Of a stretch of DNA of 64,000 nucleotides, positions 53,034-61,129 are shown one piece after another. Below the pieces are notes generated by a model that worked only from the letters and a program-made list of their open reading frames with translations, had not been told where the DNA came from and did no database searches. Positions within the stretch are counted from its first letter, which is position 1; the number at the start of each line of letters is the position of its first letter. This DNA comes from an uncultured Ruminococcus sp. GTDB lineage: Bacteria; Bacillota; Clostridia; Oscillospirales; Ruminococcaceae. Both the position numbers and the translations under genes were made by a program. Location of the stretch: assembly GCA_934435205.1 (NCBI GenBank), contig CAKSAK010000001.1, positions 124,001-188,000 of the forward strand. Reading direction: 5' to 3'.

Positions 53034-53444
53034 TCCCACAATATATCATGTTTGTATTTTATTTCATATAAATATACTGATAGTTCGCACAATATTGATT
53101 TATCATTTTCACAGTGTCAGCAGATGATAAAACGGCATATTTAGTCGCCTTAAACATGAAACAATATGAAACCTGCGTTTTTACGCTCATTGCAACTTTC
53201 CTCAAAAAAACTTTCCTATTTTGATTATAGCAGCCTGCATAGTCAATATTTTAACATTGTACACTAATATCGTATTTATTAATATTCTGTAAATTTTGAT
53301 AAATAAATTTCTATCATTAGCCAAATGTTCATTCAGTCCCAGATCGATCCTTATTCTACGGCAATCACAAGTTATAAAGCAAACAAACTTTACATATCTA
53401 TATTGACAAGCTTTCGAGCTTTACATATTCATCAAAGCAAGAAA

Positions 53445-53475
53445 GATCGGCAAATATCATGTATTCACCGATCTA
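53445..53475 (-). terminator. Terminator after the DUF6472 gene
   Basis: AGATCGG and CCGATCT form a 7-bp stem, followed by TTTCTT on the minus strand. Confidence 0.65.
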
Positions 53476-53478
53476 TCA

Positions 53479-53673
53479 TCAATTTTGCTTTCTTACAACA
53501 GCATATTCATCATCAAGCCTGTAATAAGGACAGCTATATTCGCTGTCGCTCATTGATCTGTATGCTTCGTCCTCGTCAAGATCGACCATGCAGCAGTAAC
53601 ATTCGCAATCCTCGTCAAAAACGTAATTCACACAGCTTTCACAACGGCTGACTATCTTCTTCGCCTTTGTCAT
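53479..53673 (-). CDS. DUF6472 family small cysteine-rich protein
   Basis: 64 residues with a likely zinc-binding set: RCESCVNY, DCECYCCMVDLDEDE, and CPYYRLDDEYAVVRKQN. This pattern is that of the DUF6472 proteins common in Clostridia, whose function is unknown. Starts 9 bp after the MarR gene with GGAGG upstream, so it is cotranscribed with it. Confidence 0.87.
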   Translation of the reverse strand: MTKAKKIVSRCESCVNYVFDEDCECYCCMVDLDEDEAYRSMSDSEYSCPYYRLDDEYAVVRKQN

Positions 53674-53682
53674 GACAGCCTC

Positions 53683-54126
53683 CTATTTAAGCACCTTTTT
53701 AAGTATACTATTTATAAATACAAGTGCGTCCTTCATTTTTTTCATATCACCATCTGAAATGCTGGAAAACTTACCAAGAATATCGTCAAGTATCTCGTTT
53801 TTCATCTTTTCCATAAAGCGCATAGCTTCGTCAGTGAGCCTGATGTTGATAACTCTGCGGTTATCAGGGTTTTGCATTCTGATAACAAAGCCCTTGTCAA
53901 CAAGCTGTGCCACAGCCCTTGTTGCCTGCTCGTTAGAAGTGTTTATCTTGCTTGCAAGCTGTGACATTGTGAGCGTTCCCTCGATACAAAGTGACAGCAT
54001 TATTATCTGCTGAGTTCTTGTTATATCATACTTTTTCTTATCAAACGTATCAAATACCAATTTTCTGCTGAGAGGGTATATCTCATACATTGACATGATA
54101 CATTCACGACGTACATTGTCTACCAT
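53683..54126 (-). CDS. MarR-family transcriptional regulator
   Basis: 147-residue winged-helix repressor: helix 1 YPLSRKLVFDTFDKKKYD, recognition region TLTMSQLASKINTSNEQATRAVAQLVDKGFVIR, wing NPDNRRVINIRLTDEA, and a C-terminal dimer helix. ATG at 54126 chosen because GGAGG lies 8 nt upstream. A palindrome in its leader suggests autoregulation. Ligand and targets unknown. Confidence 0.92.
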   Translation of the reverse strand: MVDNVRRECIMSMYEIYPLSRKLVFDTFDKKKYDITRTQQIIMLSLCIEGTLTMSQLASKINTSNEQATRAVAQLVDKGFVIRMQNPDNRRVINIRLTDEAMRFMEKMKNEILDDILGKFSSISDGDMKKMKDALVFINSILKKVLK

Positions 54127-54154
54127 TTTTACTTCCTCCACATAAAGCTAATTG

Positions 54155-54170
54155 CAACGTATTTTCGTTG
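54155..54170 (-). promoter_or_regulatory. Candidate MarR operator
   Basis: CAACG-N6-CGTTG, 16 bp, between the predicted transcript start and the ribosome site of the MarR gene. Confidence 0.4.
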
Positions 54171-54188
54171 ATTTTTCCACACACAGTA

Positions 54189-54216
54189 ATTATAACATAT
54201 ACTTCTCATTTGTCAA
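54189..54216 (-). promoter_or_regulatory. MarR gene promoter
   Basis: TTGACA (54216-54211), 16-bp spacer, TATAAT (54194-54189). Confidence 0.75.
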
Positions 54217-54435
54217 TAGCAGAAATATATCAATATTTGATTTTGTTAAGTTATTCTTTTAGGGGTTTTGTTGATGAAGATAAATTATATGAGCATAGTA
54301 GGTTTTAGGTTTTTACCAATTCACAAAAAGTTAAGTCGAAATTTTGTAAATTATAGCTGCCAGCTTAACACAAGACGGTAAGAATGTGGTATAATAATTA
54401 AGGAAGTAAAAATAGATTATGGAGGTTTAAAGTAT

Positions 54436-54717
54436 ATGTTGTGTACTGAGTGTAAAAAAGAGCAAGAAAAACGTATTCCTAACGAGAAAAATGAAAATGC
54501 ACAGCCAGCCGAAAAAGTGTGCAGCGACGTACATACAACACTGAAATCAAAGCGTTCAGCCGCTTTGATACTTGTGACTGGTGCTACGCTTATGCTTACA
54601 ATGGTGTTCATTCTTTTTTGGCTTGTCATGCTGCCGAATCTGACACAAGACAACAGCATCCTTGCGAATAACTGTGCAAATATATGCCAGACCGCTAAGG
54701 AATATATCGGGTTCTGA
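54436..54717 (+). CDS. Small membrane protein with N-terminal CxxC
   Basis: 93 residues. CTECKKEQ at the start could bind zinc; a hydrophilic stretch follows, then one membrane helix (about 42-66, ALILVTGATLMLTMVFILFWLVML) and a C-terminal segment with two Cys (NNCANICQTAKEYIGF). GGAGG 10 nt upstream of the ATG; a UUCG-capped terminator follows. I do not recognise the family. Confidence 0.75.
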   Translation: MLCTECKKEQEKRIPNEKNENAQPAEKVCSDVHTTLKSKRSAALILVTGATLMLTMVFILFWLVMLPNLTQDNSILANNCANICQTAKEYIGF

Positions 54718-54731
54718 TCTTCAAGATGATC

Positions 54732-54760
54732 TGCTCCTGCCTTCGGGTGGGAGTTTTTTT
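54732..54760 (+). terminator. UUCG-tetraloop terminator
   Basis: CTCCTGCC-TTCG-GGTGGGAG (two G-U pairs) followed by seven T. Confidence 0.9.
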
Positions 54761-54799
54761 GTTTTATGGCGATTTTACAAGGTTTTTACGGCACCTGCA

Positions 54800-54828
54800 T
54801 TGACATCATATGCGTTTGGAAGTATAAT
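54800..54828 (+). promoter_or_regulatory. ppk promoter
   Basis: TTGACA (54800-54805), 17-bp spacer, TATAAT (54823-54828). Confidence 0.88.
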
Positions 54829-54884
54829 AATACAGTATGATATAAGATGCCTTTCTTACGATAGGAGTTAGGAGAAATAAGAAT

Positions 54885-57029
54885 ATGAATAACAAGGTCT
54901 ACGATAACAGAGAGTTATCATGGCTTAAATTTAACGAGAGAGTTCTTGAAGAAGCTCAGGACAGTGCTACACCGCTTCTTGAAAGATTGCTTTTTCAATC
55001 TATATTTGCAAGCAATCTTGACGAATTTTTTAGGGTGCGTGTGGGCTCGCTTTATGATTCCTCCCTTGTGGACGACGATCATAAAGACAACAAGTCCAAA
55101 ATGCGTCCATCTGAACAGCTTTCAGCAATATTTGAGCGTGTTCATGAGCTTACACCAATAAAAGATAAAACATACAAAGCTATCTGCGAGGAACTGGAGC
55201 TTAAAAATATAGTACATAAAAACATAAAAGCTCTCACTGAACAGGATAAGAAATTTCTTGAGGCTTATTATGCCTATGAGGTCAAGCCGTTTCTTAACGC
55301 TTTTATTATCGACAAAAGACACCCTTTCCCATTTCTTGCAAATCAAAGTATTTATGCAGTGGCAAAGCTTGCTTCAAAATCTTCCGTCACAGTGGGTATA
55401 GTTAGCTGTAATGAGAAATTTCAGCGTGTGATCTTTCTTCCTGCTGACGAAGGGTGCATAAACTATATCCTTGTGGAGGAGCTTATTCTCCATTATGCTG
55501 ACAAGGCATTTGAGGGCTATAAAATAGAAGAAAAGACCCTTATGAGGGTGACACGAAACGCCGATATCGACGTTGACGAGGGCTTTGACTCGGAGCTTGA
55601 TTTCAGACAGAATATGTCTGAACTTATCAACAAGCGCAAAAGGCTCTGCCCAGTTAGATTACAGCTTTCAAAGCAGATATCCGACACTGTGCTGAACGAA
55701 CTGCTTTCAAGATTGGAGCTTTCTGAGAAGCAGGTATTCGTGGAGAAAACTCCCCTTGATATGTCCTATGTGTTCGCTGTGTTTGACAAGGCGTCAGACA
55801 GAAAGGAGCTTTTCTTCCCGAAGCAGGAGCCGCAAGCTTCTGCAATGATAGACCCGTCAAGGTCAATGATAGAGCAGATAGACGAAAAAGATCTTTTCCT
55901 GCACTATCCTTACGAGTCCATAAAGCCTTTTATCAGGCTTCTTGACGAGGCGGCAAAGGACGAAAGCGTTACATCTATAAAGATGACTTTGTATCGTGTA
56001 GCGAAGAACTCCAAGGTCATAAAAGCCTTGTGCAACGCCGCTGAAAACGGTAAGGACGTGCTTGTGCTTGTGGAGCTGAGGGCACGTTTTGACGAGGAAA
56101 ACAATATAGGGTGGTCAAAGCTTCTTGAAGAGTCAGGCTGTCATGTAATGTATGGTCCGCAGGGACTTAAAGTCCATTCAAAGCTTTGCCTTATCACAAG
56201 AAAAGTGGGCGACAGCGTAAAGTACACTGTTCAGGTTGGCACAGGAAACTACAACGAAAAGACCGCAGGGCTTTACACGGACCTTTGCCTTATGACCTCA
56301 AACAATGACATTGCTCAGGACGCTTGCGAGGTGTTCAGAACCCTGTCAATGGGCGAGCTTGTGGAAAGCTCCAAGGCGCTTATGGTCGCTCCCCACTGTC
56401 TGCAAAACAAGGTAGTGGAGCTTATGGATAATGAGATAAGCATTGCAAGAGCAGGTGGCGAGGGCTATGTTGCCGCAAAGCTCAATTCTCTTACTGATAA
56501 GGTGCTTATCGACAAGATAATAGAATGTTCTCAGGCAGGCGTTAAGGTCGAGCTTGTTATAAGAGGTATATCCTGCCTTGTGGCAGGCGTGGAGGGCGTT
56601 ACTGACAATGTGCAGATACGCTCAATAGTGGGCAGATATCTTGAACACGCAAGGATATATATTTTCGGCACTGGCGTTCGCAAAAAGGTATACATATCCA
56701 GTGCAGACTATATGACAAGAAACACCACAAGGCGAGTTGAGGTCGCCGCACCTATCCTCAGTGAAGAAGTAAAAAAACGTGTCCTCGATATTTTTGACAC
56801 CCAGATGCAGGACAACGTAAAAGCAAGAATAATGCAGCCTGACGGAAAATATGTCCGTGCAGAGCGCGGAGATATCGCCATTGACGCACAAAGCAGATTT
56901 TACGCTGAAGCATACGCCAATGCACCAAAGCCTGCTCCTGTTAATGATGCCAAGGCTGTCGAGCCTGAAAAGGAGAAAAAGGGCTTTTTCGGCTGGCTCA
57001 AAAGGCTTTTCAAAAGAAAAAAGAAATAG
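54885..57029 (+). CDS. ppk1: Polyphosphate kinase 1 with basic amphipathic tail
   Basis: Reversibly makes polyphosphate from ATP. 714 residues with PPK1 order: NRELSWLKFNERVLEEA, N2 HHH-type middle region, and two phospholipase-D-like domains carrying the catalytic His in KVHSKLCLI and the second His in YLEHARIYIFG; TLYRVAKNS and VQVGTGNYNEKTA are also typical. The last ~35 residues are an acidic/Pro linker and then KKGFFGWLKRLFKRKKK, which looks like a membrane-binding amphipathic helix and is not part of the usual enzyme. Stand-alone gene with good ribosome site. Confidence 0.96.
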   Translation: MNNKVYDNRELSWLKFNERVLEEAQDSATPLLERLLFQSIFASNLDEFFRVRVGSLYDSSLVDDDHKDNKSKMRPSEQLSAIFERVHELTPIKDKTYKAICEELELKNIVHKNIKALTEQDKKFLEAYYAYEVKPFLNAFIIDKRHPFPFLANQSIYAVAKLASKSSVTVGIVSCNEKFQRVIFLPADEGCINYILVEELILHYADKAFEGYKIEEKTLMRVTRNADIDVDEGFDSELDFRQNMSELINKRKRLCPVRLQLSKQISDTVLNELLSRLELSEKQVFVEKTPLDMSYVFAVFDKASDRKELFFPKQEPQASAMIDPSRSMIEQIDEKDLFLHYPYESIKPFIRLLDEAAKDESVTSIKMTLYRVAKNSKVIKALCNAAENGKDVLVLVELRARFDEENNIGWSKLLEESGCHVMYGPQGLKVHSKLCLITRKVGDSVKYTVQVGTGNYNEKTAGLYTDLCLMTSNNDIAQDACEVFRTLSMGELVESSKALMVAPHCLQNKVVELMDNEISIARAGGEGYVAAKLNSLTDKVLIDKIIECSQAGVKVELVIRGISCLVAGVEGVTDNVQIRSIVGRYLEHARIYIFGTGVRKKVYISSADYMTRNTTRRVEVAAPILSEEVKKRVLDIFDTQMQDNVKARIMQPDGKYVRAERGDIAIDAQSRFYAEAYANAPKPAPVNDAKAVEPEKEKKGFFGWLKRLFKRKKK

Positions 57030-57086
57030 TGATGAAATGCGGTCATATCCTATATGGCTGCATTTTTTGTATCAGAACAAAATATA

Positions 57087-57161
57087 ACGGGCGACCCAAG
57101 GTCGCCCCTACACAAATAACGCATTTTCATTATCATGTAGGGGCGAACAGCGTTCGCCCGT
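57087..57161. repeat. Inverted pair of the 26-bp palindromic repeat (copies 2 and 3)
   Basis: 57087-57112 reads ACGGGCGA-N7-TCGCCCCTACA and 57136-57161 is its inverted counterpart, 23 bp apart. The centres differ (GACC/GGTC versus GAAC/GTTC) yet each stays self-complementary. Lies between the convergent ppk1 and leuA genes, where it could act as a two-way terminator. Confidence 0.75.
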
Positions 57162-57196
57162 TTATTTTAGCTGAATTTAAGATAGGATAAAATTCA

Positions 57197-58867
57197 TTAC
57201 TTCTTATCTGTAAAAGCATTGTTGATAGCTGAAACAAGTCCCTTGATAGAAGATACGATGATATCTGAGTGTCTGCCGACGCCCCAATACATCTTATCAC
57301 CGCAGGAAATTCCAACATATGAAACAGCCTCAGATGTTGACTTTCTTTCAAGAGCGTGTTCTGTGTATGTTTCCACGGTAAAATCAAAGTTCAAAGCCTG
57401 CTTGATAGCGTTTGCCACAGCGTCTAGACGTCCGTTGCCCTCTGCTGTGTGATCGTCAGTTACGCCGTTTACTGAAGCTGTGATAGCGGCGCAGATCGTG
57501 CCGTTCTGCTTCTGAACATAGTGTGCTTCAGGAATGTCAACAGGTGCGCACTTGTTGAGGTACTCGTCCTTAAATATCTTGTATACTTCGTCAGGCATAA
57601 GCTCCTTGTGCTTGTGGTCTGAAACTGCCTTTACCTTGTAGCCGAAGTCCTCTCTCATCTTCTTTGGCAGATCGTAGCCGAACTGATTTTGGAGGATAAA
57701 TCCTATTCCGCCCTTGCCTGACTGTGAGTTTATTCTGATAACGTCACCGTCATACTCTCTGCCAACGTCATGCGGATCAATAGGAAGATAAGGAACTGTC
57801 CACTTGTCACAGCTCTTCTCTTTTCTCCAGTTCATGCCCTTTGCGATAGCGTCCTGATGTGAGCCTGAGAATGCAGCGAATACAAGTGCGCCTGAATATG
57901 GGCTTCTGTCATAAACCTTCATTCTTGTTACTCTCTCATAAAGCTCTACCAGTGCAGGCATATCTGAGAAGTCCAGCTTAGGGTCAACTCCGTGAGTGTA
58001 CATATTAAGTGCGATAGTAACGATATCAGCATTGCCTGTTCTCTCACCATTGCCGAAGCAAGTACCCTCTATTCTGTCAGCGCCTGCAAGCAGACCCATT
58101 TCGCAGTCTGCCACTGCACAGCCTCTGTCATTATGAGGGTGAAGTGAAACTATAACGTTCTCTCTGTTGTGGAGAGTGTCGCACATATACTCTACCTGCT
58201 GAGCATAAACATGAGGCATTGACATTTCAACTGTTACAGGCAGGTTGATGATTACCTTGTTCTCAGGTGTAGGCTGCCAGATGTCAATAACAGCGTTGCA
58301 GATATCTCTTGCAAACTCAGGCTCTGTGCCTGTGAAGCTCTCAGGAGAATACTCGAATACGATATTTCCCTTTGCGTGCTTCTTATACTCGTTACAGAGC
58401 TTTGCACCGTCCGTAGCTATCTTGATTATCTCTTCCTTAGACTTGCGGAAAACCTGCTCTCTCTGTGCAACAGATGTCGAGTTATAAAGGTGGACAACAG
58501 CGTTCTTTGCGCCGTCGATAGCTTCAAATGTTTTCTTTATGATATGCTCTCTTGACTGTGTAAGCACCTGAATAGTAACATCATCAGGTATCATGTTCTT
58601 CTCGATAAGTGTGCGGCAGAACTCATACTCTGTTTCAGAAGCGGCAGGGAAACCTATCTCTATCTCCTTAAAACCTATCTCAACGAGCTTTGTGAAAAAC
58701 TCCAGCTTTTCTTCAAGGCTCATAGGAATGATAAGAGCCTGATTTCCGTCTCTCAGGTCAACAGAACACCATGCAGGAGCGTGGTCAACATACTCTTTTT
58801 CAGCCCACTTCATGCACTTTACAGGAGGCATATAATAGCCTCTCTCATACTTTTCAACGTTTTTCAT
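57197..58867 (-). CDS. leuA: 2-isopropylmalate synthase, long form
   Basis: First step of leucine synthesis: acetyl-CoA plus 2-oxoisovalerate. 556 residues, the LeuA2 length. Catalytic domain WCSVDLRDGNQAL, FKEIEIGFPAAS, SLHPHNDRGCAVADCEMG, IEGTCFGNGERTGNADIV; C-terminal LeuA dimer/regulatory domain from about residue 420. Ribosome site AAGGAGG. The leucine T-box leader directly upstream couples it to tRNA-Leu charging. Confidence 0.97.
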   Translation of the reverse strand: MKNVEKYERGYYMPPVKCMKWAEKEYVDHAPAWCSVDLRDGNQALIIPMSLEEKLEFFTKLVEIGFKEIEIGFPAASETEYEFCRTLIEKNMIPDDVTIQVLTQSREHIIKKTFEAIDGAKNAVVHLYNSTSVAQREQVFRKSKEEIIKIATDGAKLCNEYKKHAKGNIVFEYSPESFTGTEPEFARDICNAVIDIWQPTPENKVIINLPVTVEMSMPHVYAQQVEYMCDTLHNRENVIVSLHPHNDRGCAVADCEMGLLAGADRIEGTCFGNGERTGNADIVTIALNMYTHGVDPKLDFSDMPALVELYERVTRMKVYDRSPYSGALVFAAFSGSHQDAIAKGMNWRKEKSCDKWTVPYLPIDPHDVGREYDGDVIRINSQSGKGGIGFILQNQFGYDLPKKMREDFGYKVKAVSDHKHKELMPDEVYKIFKDEYLNKCAPVDIPEAHYVQKQNGTICAAITASVNGVTDDHTAEGNGRLDAVANAIKQALNFDFTVETYTEHALERKSTSEAVSYVGISCGDKMYWGVGRHSDIIVSSIKGLVSAINNAFTDKK

Positions 58868-58930
58868 GTCAGTTCCTCCTTATAAATTATAACGTCAGTT
58901 TATATTCGATAGTGATGTGGAAAAGGGCAT

Positions 58931-59195
58931 AAAAAAATCGCCGCTCCTACCAATAAGGAGAGACGAGCTTCGCCGTGTTACCACTCTCATTCATATACGG
59001 CTCACACCGCATATCTCAGCCGCATCTATCAATGCGTATCTCTGTAACGGGAGAACCCGTGAGCGGCTAATAAGATTTCACCGTTCAGGCTCGGGGACGA
59101 GTTATCACAAATTCCGCATACCGTCTTGCACCCACCGACGGCTCTCTGAAATGTCAGGACTTTGCTTTTGTTCCTGTCAACGCCTTTATCATATT
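58931..59195 (-). ncRNA. T-box riboswitch, leucine, upstream of leuA
   Basis: Leader RNA sensing uncharged tRNA-Leu. On the minus strand: AGAGAGCC and the GGTGGGTGCAAGACGG stem I loop, a CTC specifier (59101-59099, Leu) before CCCCGAG, the T-box core GTGGTAACACGG at about 58986-58973, and a terminator of CTCCT (58960-58956) with AGGAG (58948-58944) and a T run (58937-58931). Specifier call is by pattern and by agreement with the gene downstream. Confidence 0.9.
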
Positions 59196-59201
59196 GATTT
59201 T

Positions 59202-59230
59202 ATTATACCCATACTTCCCGCTTTTGTCAA
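59202..59230 (-). promoter_or_regulatory. leuA promoter
   Basis: TTGACA (59230-59225), 17-bp spacer, TATAAT (59207-59202). Confidence 0.88.
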
Positions 59231-59304
59231 TAGGACATTTGCTGATTTAACAATTTGTTAATTTATTATATCTGTACTGACCATAATTATACAATATATC
59301 ACCG

Positions 59305-59404
59305 AATGTAGGGTACGGCGCCCCCGACGTCCCCATTCCCTGCAGTTGATATTTGATTGAAATAGTGCAATGAAGCCAACGGTCGACCAGAGGTCGCCCC
59401 TACA
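59305..59404. repeat. Palindromic repeat copy 4 with a decayed inverted partner
   Basis: 59379-59404 reads ACGGTCGA-N7-TCGCCCCTACA. At 59305 a degenerate TGTAGGG partner faces the other way, so the 100-bp stretch is bounded by TGTAGGG and CCCTACA. It lies in the gap between leuA and galT. Confidence 0.6.
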
Positions 59405-59474
59405 AAAAAATCTTAAAATATTCTTATTTCACTTTTCAAATGCTTAAAAGTGTCTTAATTAGCTTGTCTGTCGG

Positions 59475-59503
59475 TTGACAATAGGTCATCAATGGGATAT
59501 AAT
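59475..59503 (+). promoter_or_regulatory. galT promoter
   Basis: TTGACA (59475-59480), 17-bp spacer, TATAAT (59498-59503). Confidence 0.88.
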
Positions 59504-59516
59504 ATAAAAGTCGACA

Positions 59517-59532
59517 GAGGGGGTTACCCCTC
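59517..59532 (+). promoter_or_regulatory. Perfect hairpin in the galT leader
   Basis: GAGGGG-GTTA-CCCCTC, 6-bp stem with 4-nt loop, just after the expected transcript start. Could be an operator or an mRNA-stabilising 5' hairpin. Confidence 0.4.
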
Positions 59533-59561
59533 ATACTTTTGTACAAAAGGGGATCTATAAC

Positions 59562-61067
59562 ATGATATTTGAAAGCATCAAAAAGCTCGTAACATATGGT
59601 CTGGAAAGCGGACTTATTGAAGAGAGCGACAGAGTTTATACCACAAACAGGCTTCTTGAAGCCCTTGGCCTTGAAGAATATGACGAGCCTGCGGAGGAGT
59701 TTTCTAACGTTGACCTTGAAAGCACTCTCAAAGAACTTCTTGACTACGCTGTGGAAAATGGTCTTACTGAAAATTCAGTTGTATACAGAGATCTTTTCGA
59801 CACAAAGCTTATGGGACTTCTTACTCCAAGACCGTCAGAGGTAGACAAAAAGTTCTGGGGACTTTACAACCACCAGTCTGCAAAGGTCGCAACTGACTAT
59901 TTCTACAAGCTTTCACAGGACACGGACTACATAAGAAGATACAGAGTTAAGAAAGATATGCGCTGGATAGCTCCAACTGAGTACGGCGACCTTGATATAA
60001 CTATCAATCTTTCCAAGCCTGAAAAAGACCCGAAAGCCATTGCGGCGGCAAAGCTTGCAAAGCAATCGGGATATCCTAAATGCCTGCTGTGCTATGAGAA
60101 CGTGGGCTATGCAGGACGAGTGAACTCCCCTGCAAGACAGAACCACCGTGTTATATCCCTTAAAATAAACGGCTCAGACTGGGGACTTCAGTATTCCCCA
60201 TACGTTTATTACAACGAGCATTGTATTCTTTTCAACAAGAAGCATACTCCTATGGTAATAGACCGCTCGGCTTTTGAAAAGCTTTTTGACTTTGTTAGAC
60301 AGTTCCCGCACTATTTCATAGGCTCAAACGCCGACCTGCCTATAGTTGGCGGCTCTATCCTTTCACACGAGCATTTTCAGGGCGGTCATTATACTTTCGC
60401 TATGGCGAAAGCTCCTGTCGAGGAAAAGATAGTTTTCAAGGGCTTTGAGAACGTTGACGCAGGTATCGTTAAATGGCCTATGTCAGTTATCAGAATAAAC
60501 AGCGAGGATAAAAACGCTCTCGTTGACCTTGCAGACAAGATACTCACTGCATGGAGAGGCTACACCGACGAAGAAGCGTTCATTTACGCTGAAACTGAGG
60601 GCGAGCCGCACAACACTATCACACCTATCGCAAGAATGAGAAACGGCAGATATGAGCTTGACCTTGTGCTTAGAAACAATATCACCACCGAAGAATATCC
60701 TCTTGGCGTTTATCACCCGCATCAGGAGCTTCACCATATAAAGAAAGAGAATATCGGTCTTATCGAAGTAATGGGTCTTGCGGTGCTTCCGTCAAGACTT
60801 AAAGGCGAAATGGAAAGACTTGCTAAGGTTCTGGTCACAGAGGGCATAGAGGGTGTACGCCGTGACGAGGTGATAGAAAAGCACGCTGACTGGGCTGAGG
60901 AGATATCAAAGAGAAACAATATAACAGCCGAGAACGTTCACGAGGTCTTGCAGAAAGAAATAGGCATCGTGTTCGCAAAGGTTCTTGAACATGCAGGCGT
61001 TTATAAGAGAAACAAAGACGGAAAAGCTGCATTTGAAAGATTTATAGACTATGTGAACAACAAGTAA
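59562..61067 (+). CDS. galT: UDP-glucose-hexose-1-phosphate uridylyltransferase, Firmicute type
   Basis: Leloir pathway enzyme exchanging UMP between UDP-glucose and galactose-1-phosphate. 501 residues, the long GalT2 form of Gram-positives: KKFWGLYNHQSAKVATDYFYKLSQD, CLLCYENVGYAGR, NEHCILFNKKHTPM, GGSILSHEHFQGGHYTF, and YHPHQELHHIKKENIGLIEVMGLAVLP. No galK or galE in the window. Ends in a two-tier terminator that abuts the next gene. Confidence 0.95.
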   Translation: MIFESIKKLVTYGLESGLIEESDRVYTTNRLLEALGLEEYDEPAEEFSNVDLESTLKELLDYAVENGLTENSVVYRDLFDTKLMGLLTPRPSEVDKKFWGLYNHQSAKVATDYFYKLSQDTDYIRRYRVKKDMRWIAPTEYGDLDITINLSKPEKDPKAIAAAKLAKQSGYPKCLLCYENVGYAGRVNSPARQNHRVISLKINGSDWGLQYSPYVYYNEHCILFNKKHTPMVIDRSAFEKLFDFVRQFPHYFIGSNADLPIVGGSILSHEHFQGGHYTFAMAKAPVEEKIVFKGFENVDAGIVKWPMSVIRINSEDKNALVDLADKILTAWRGYTDEEAFIYAETEGEPHNTITPIARMRNGRYELDLVLRNNITTEEYPLGVYHPHQELHHIKKENIGLIEVMGLAVLPSRLKGEMERLAKVLVTEGIEGVRRDEVIEKHADWAEEISKRNNITAENVHEVLQKEIGIVFAKVLEHAGVYKRNKDGKAAFERFIDYVNNK

Positions 61068-61084
61068 TAAAGAAAGAGGTGAAC

Positions 61085-61129
61085 GCCCGTATCTCGCAGG
61101 AGAGATCCTGCAAGGGTGCGGGCTTTTTT
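61085..61129 (+). terminator. Two-tier terminator after galT, abutting the next start codon
   Basis: GCCCG (61085-61089) pairs with CGGGC (61119-61123) and inner GCAGG with CCTGC, followed by six T (61124-61129). The next ATG is at 61130. Confidence 0.75.

Noticed and set aside
53050..53440. Possible gene or ncRNA in the gap before the pilus operon
   Set aside because: Only AT-rich sequence with short frames lacking ribosome sites; no conserved RNA fold recognised.
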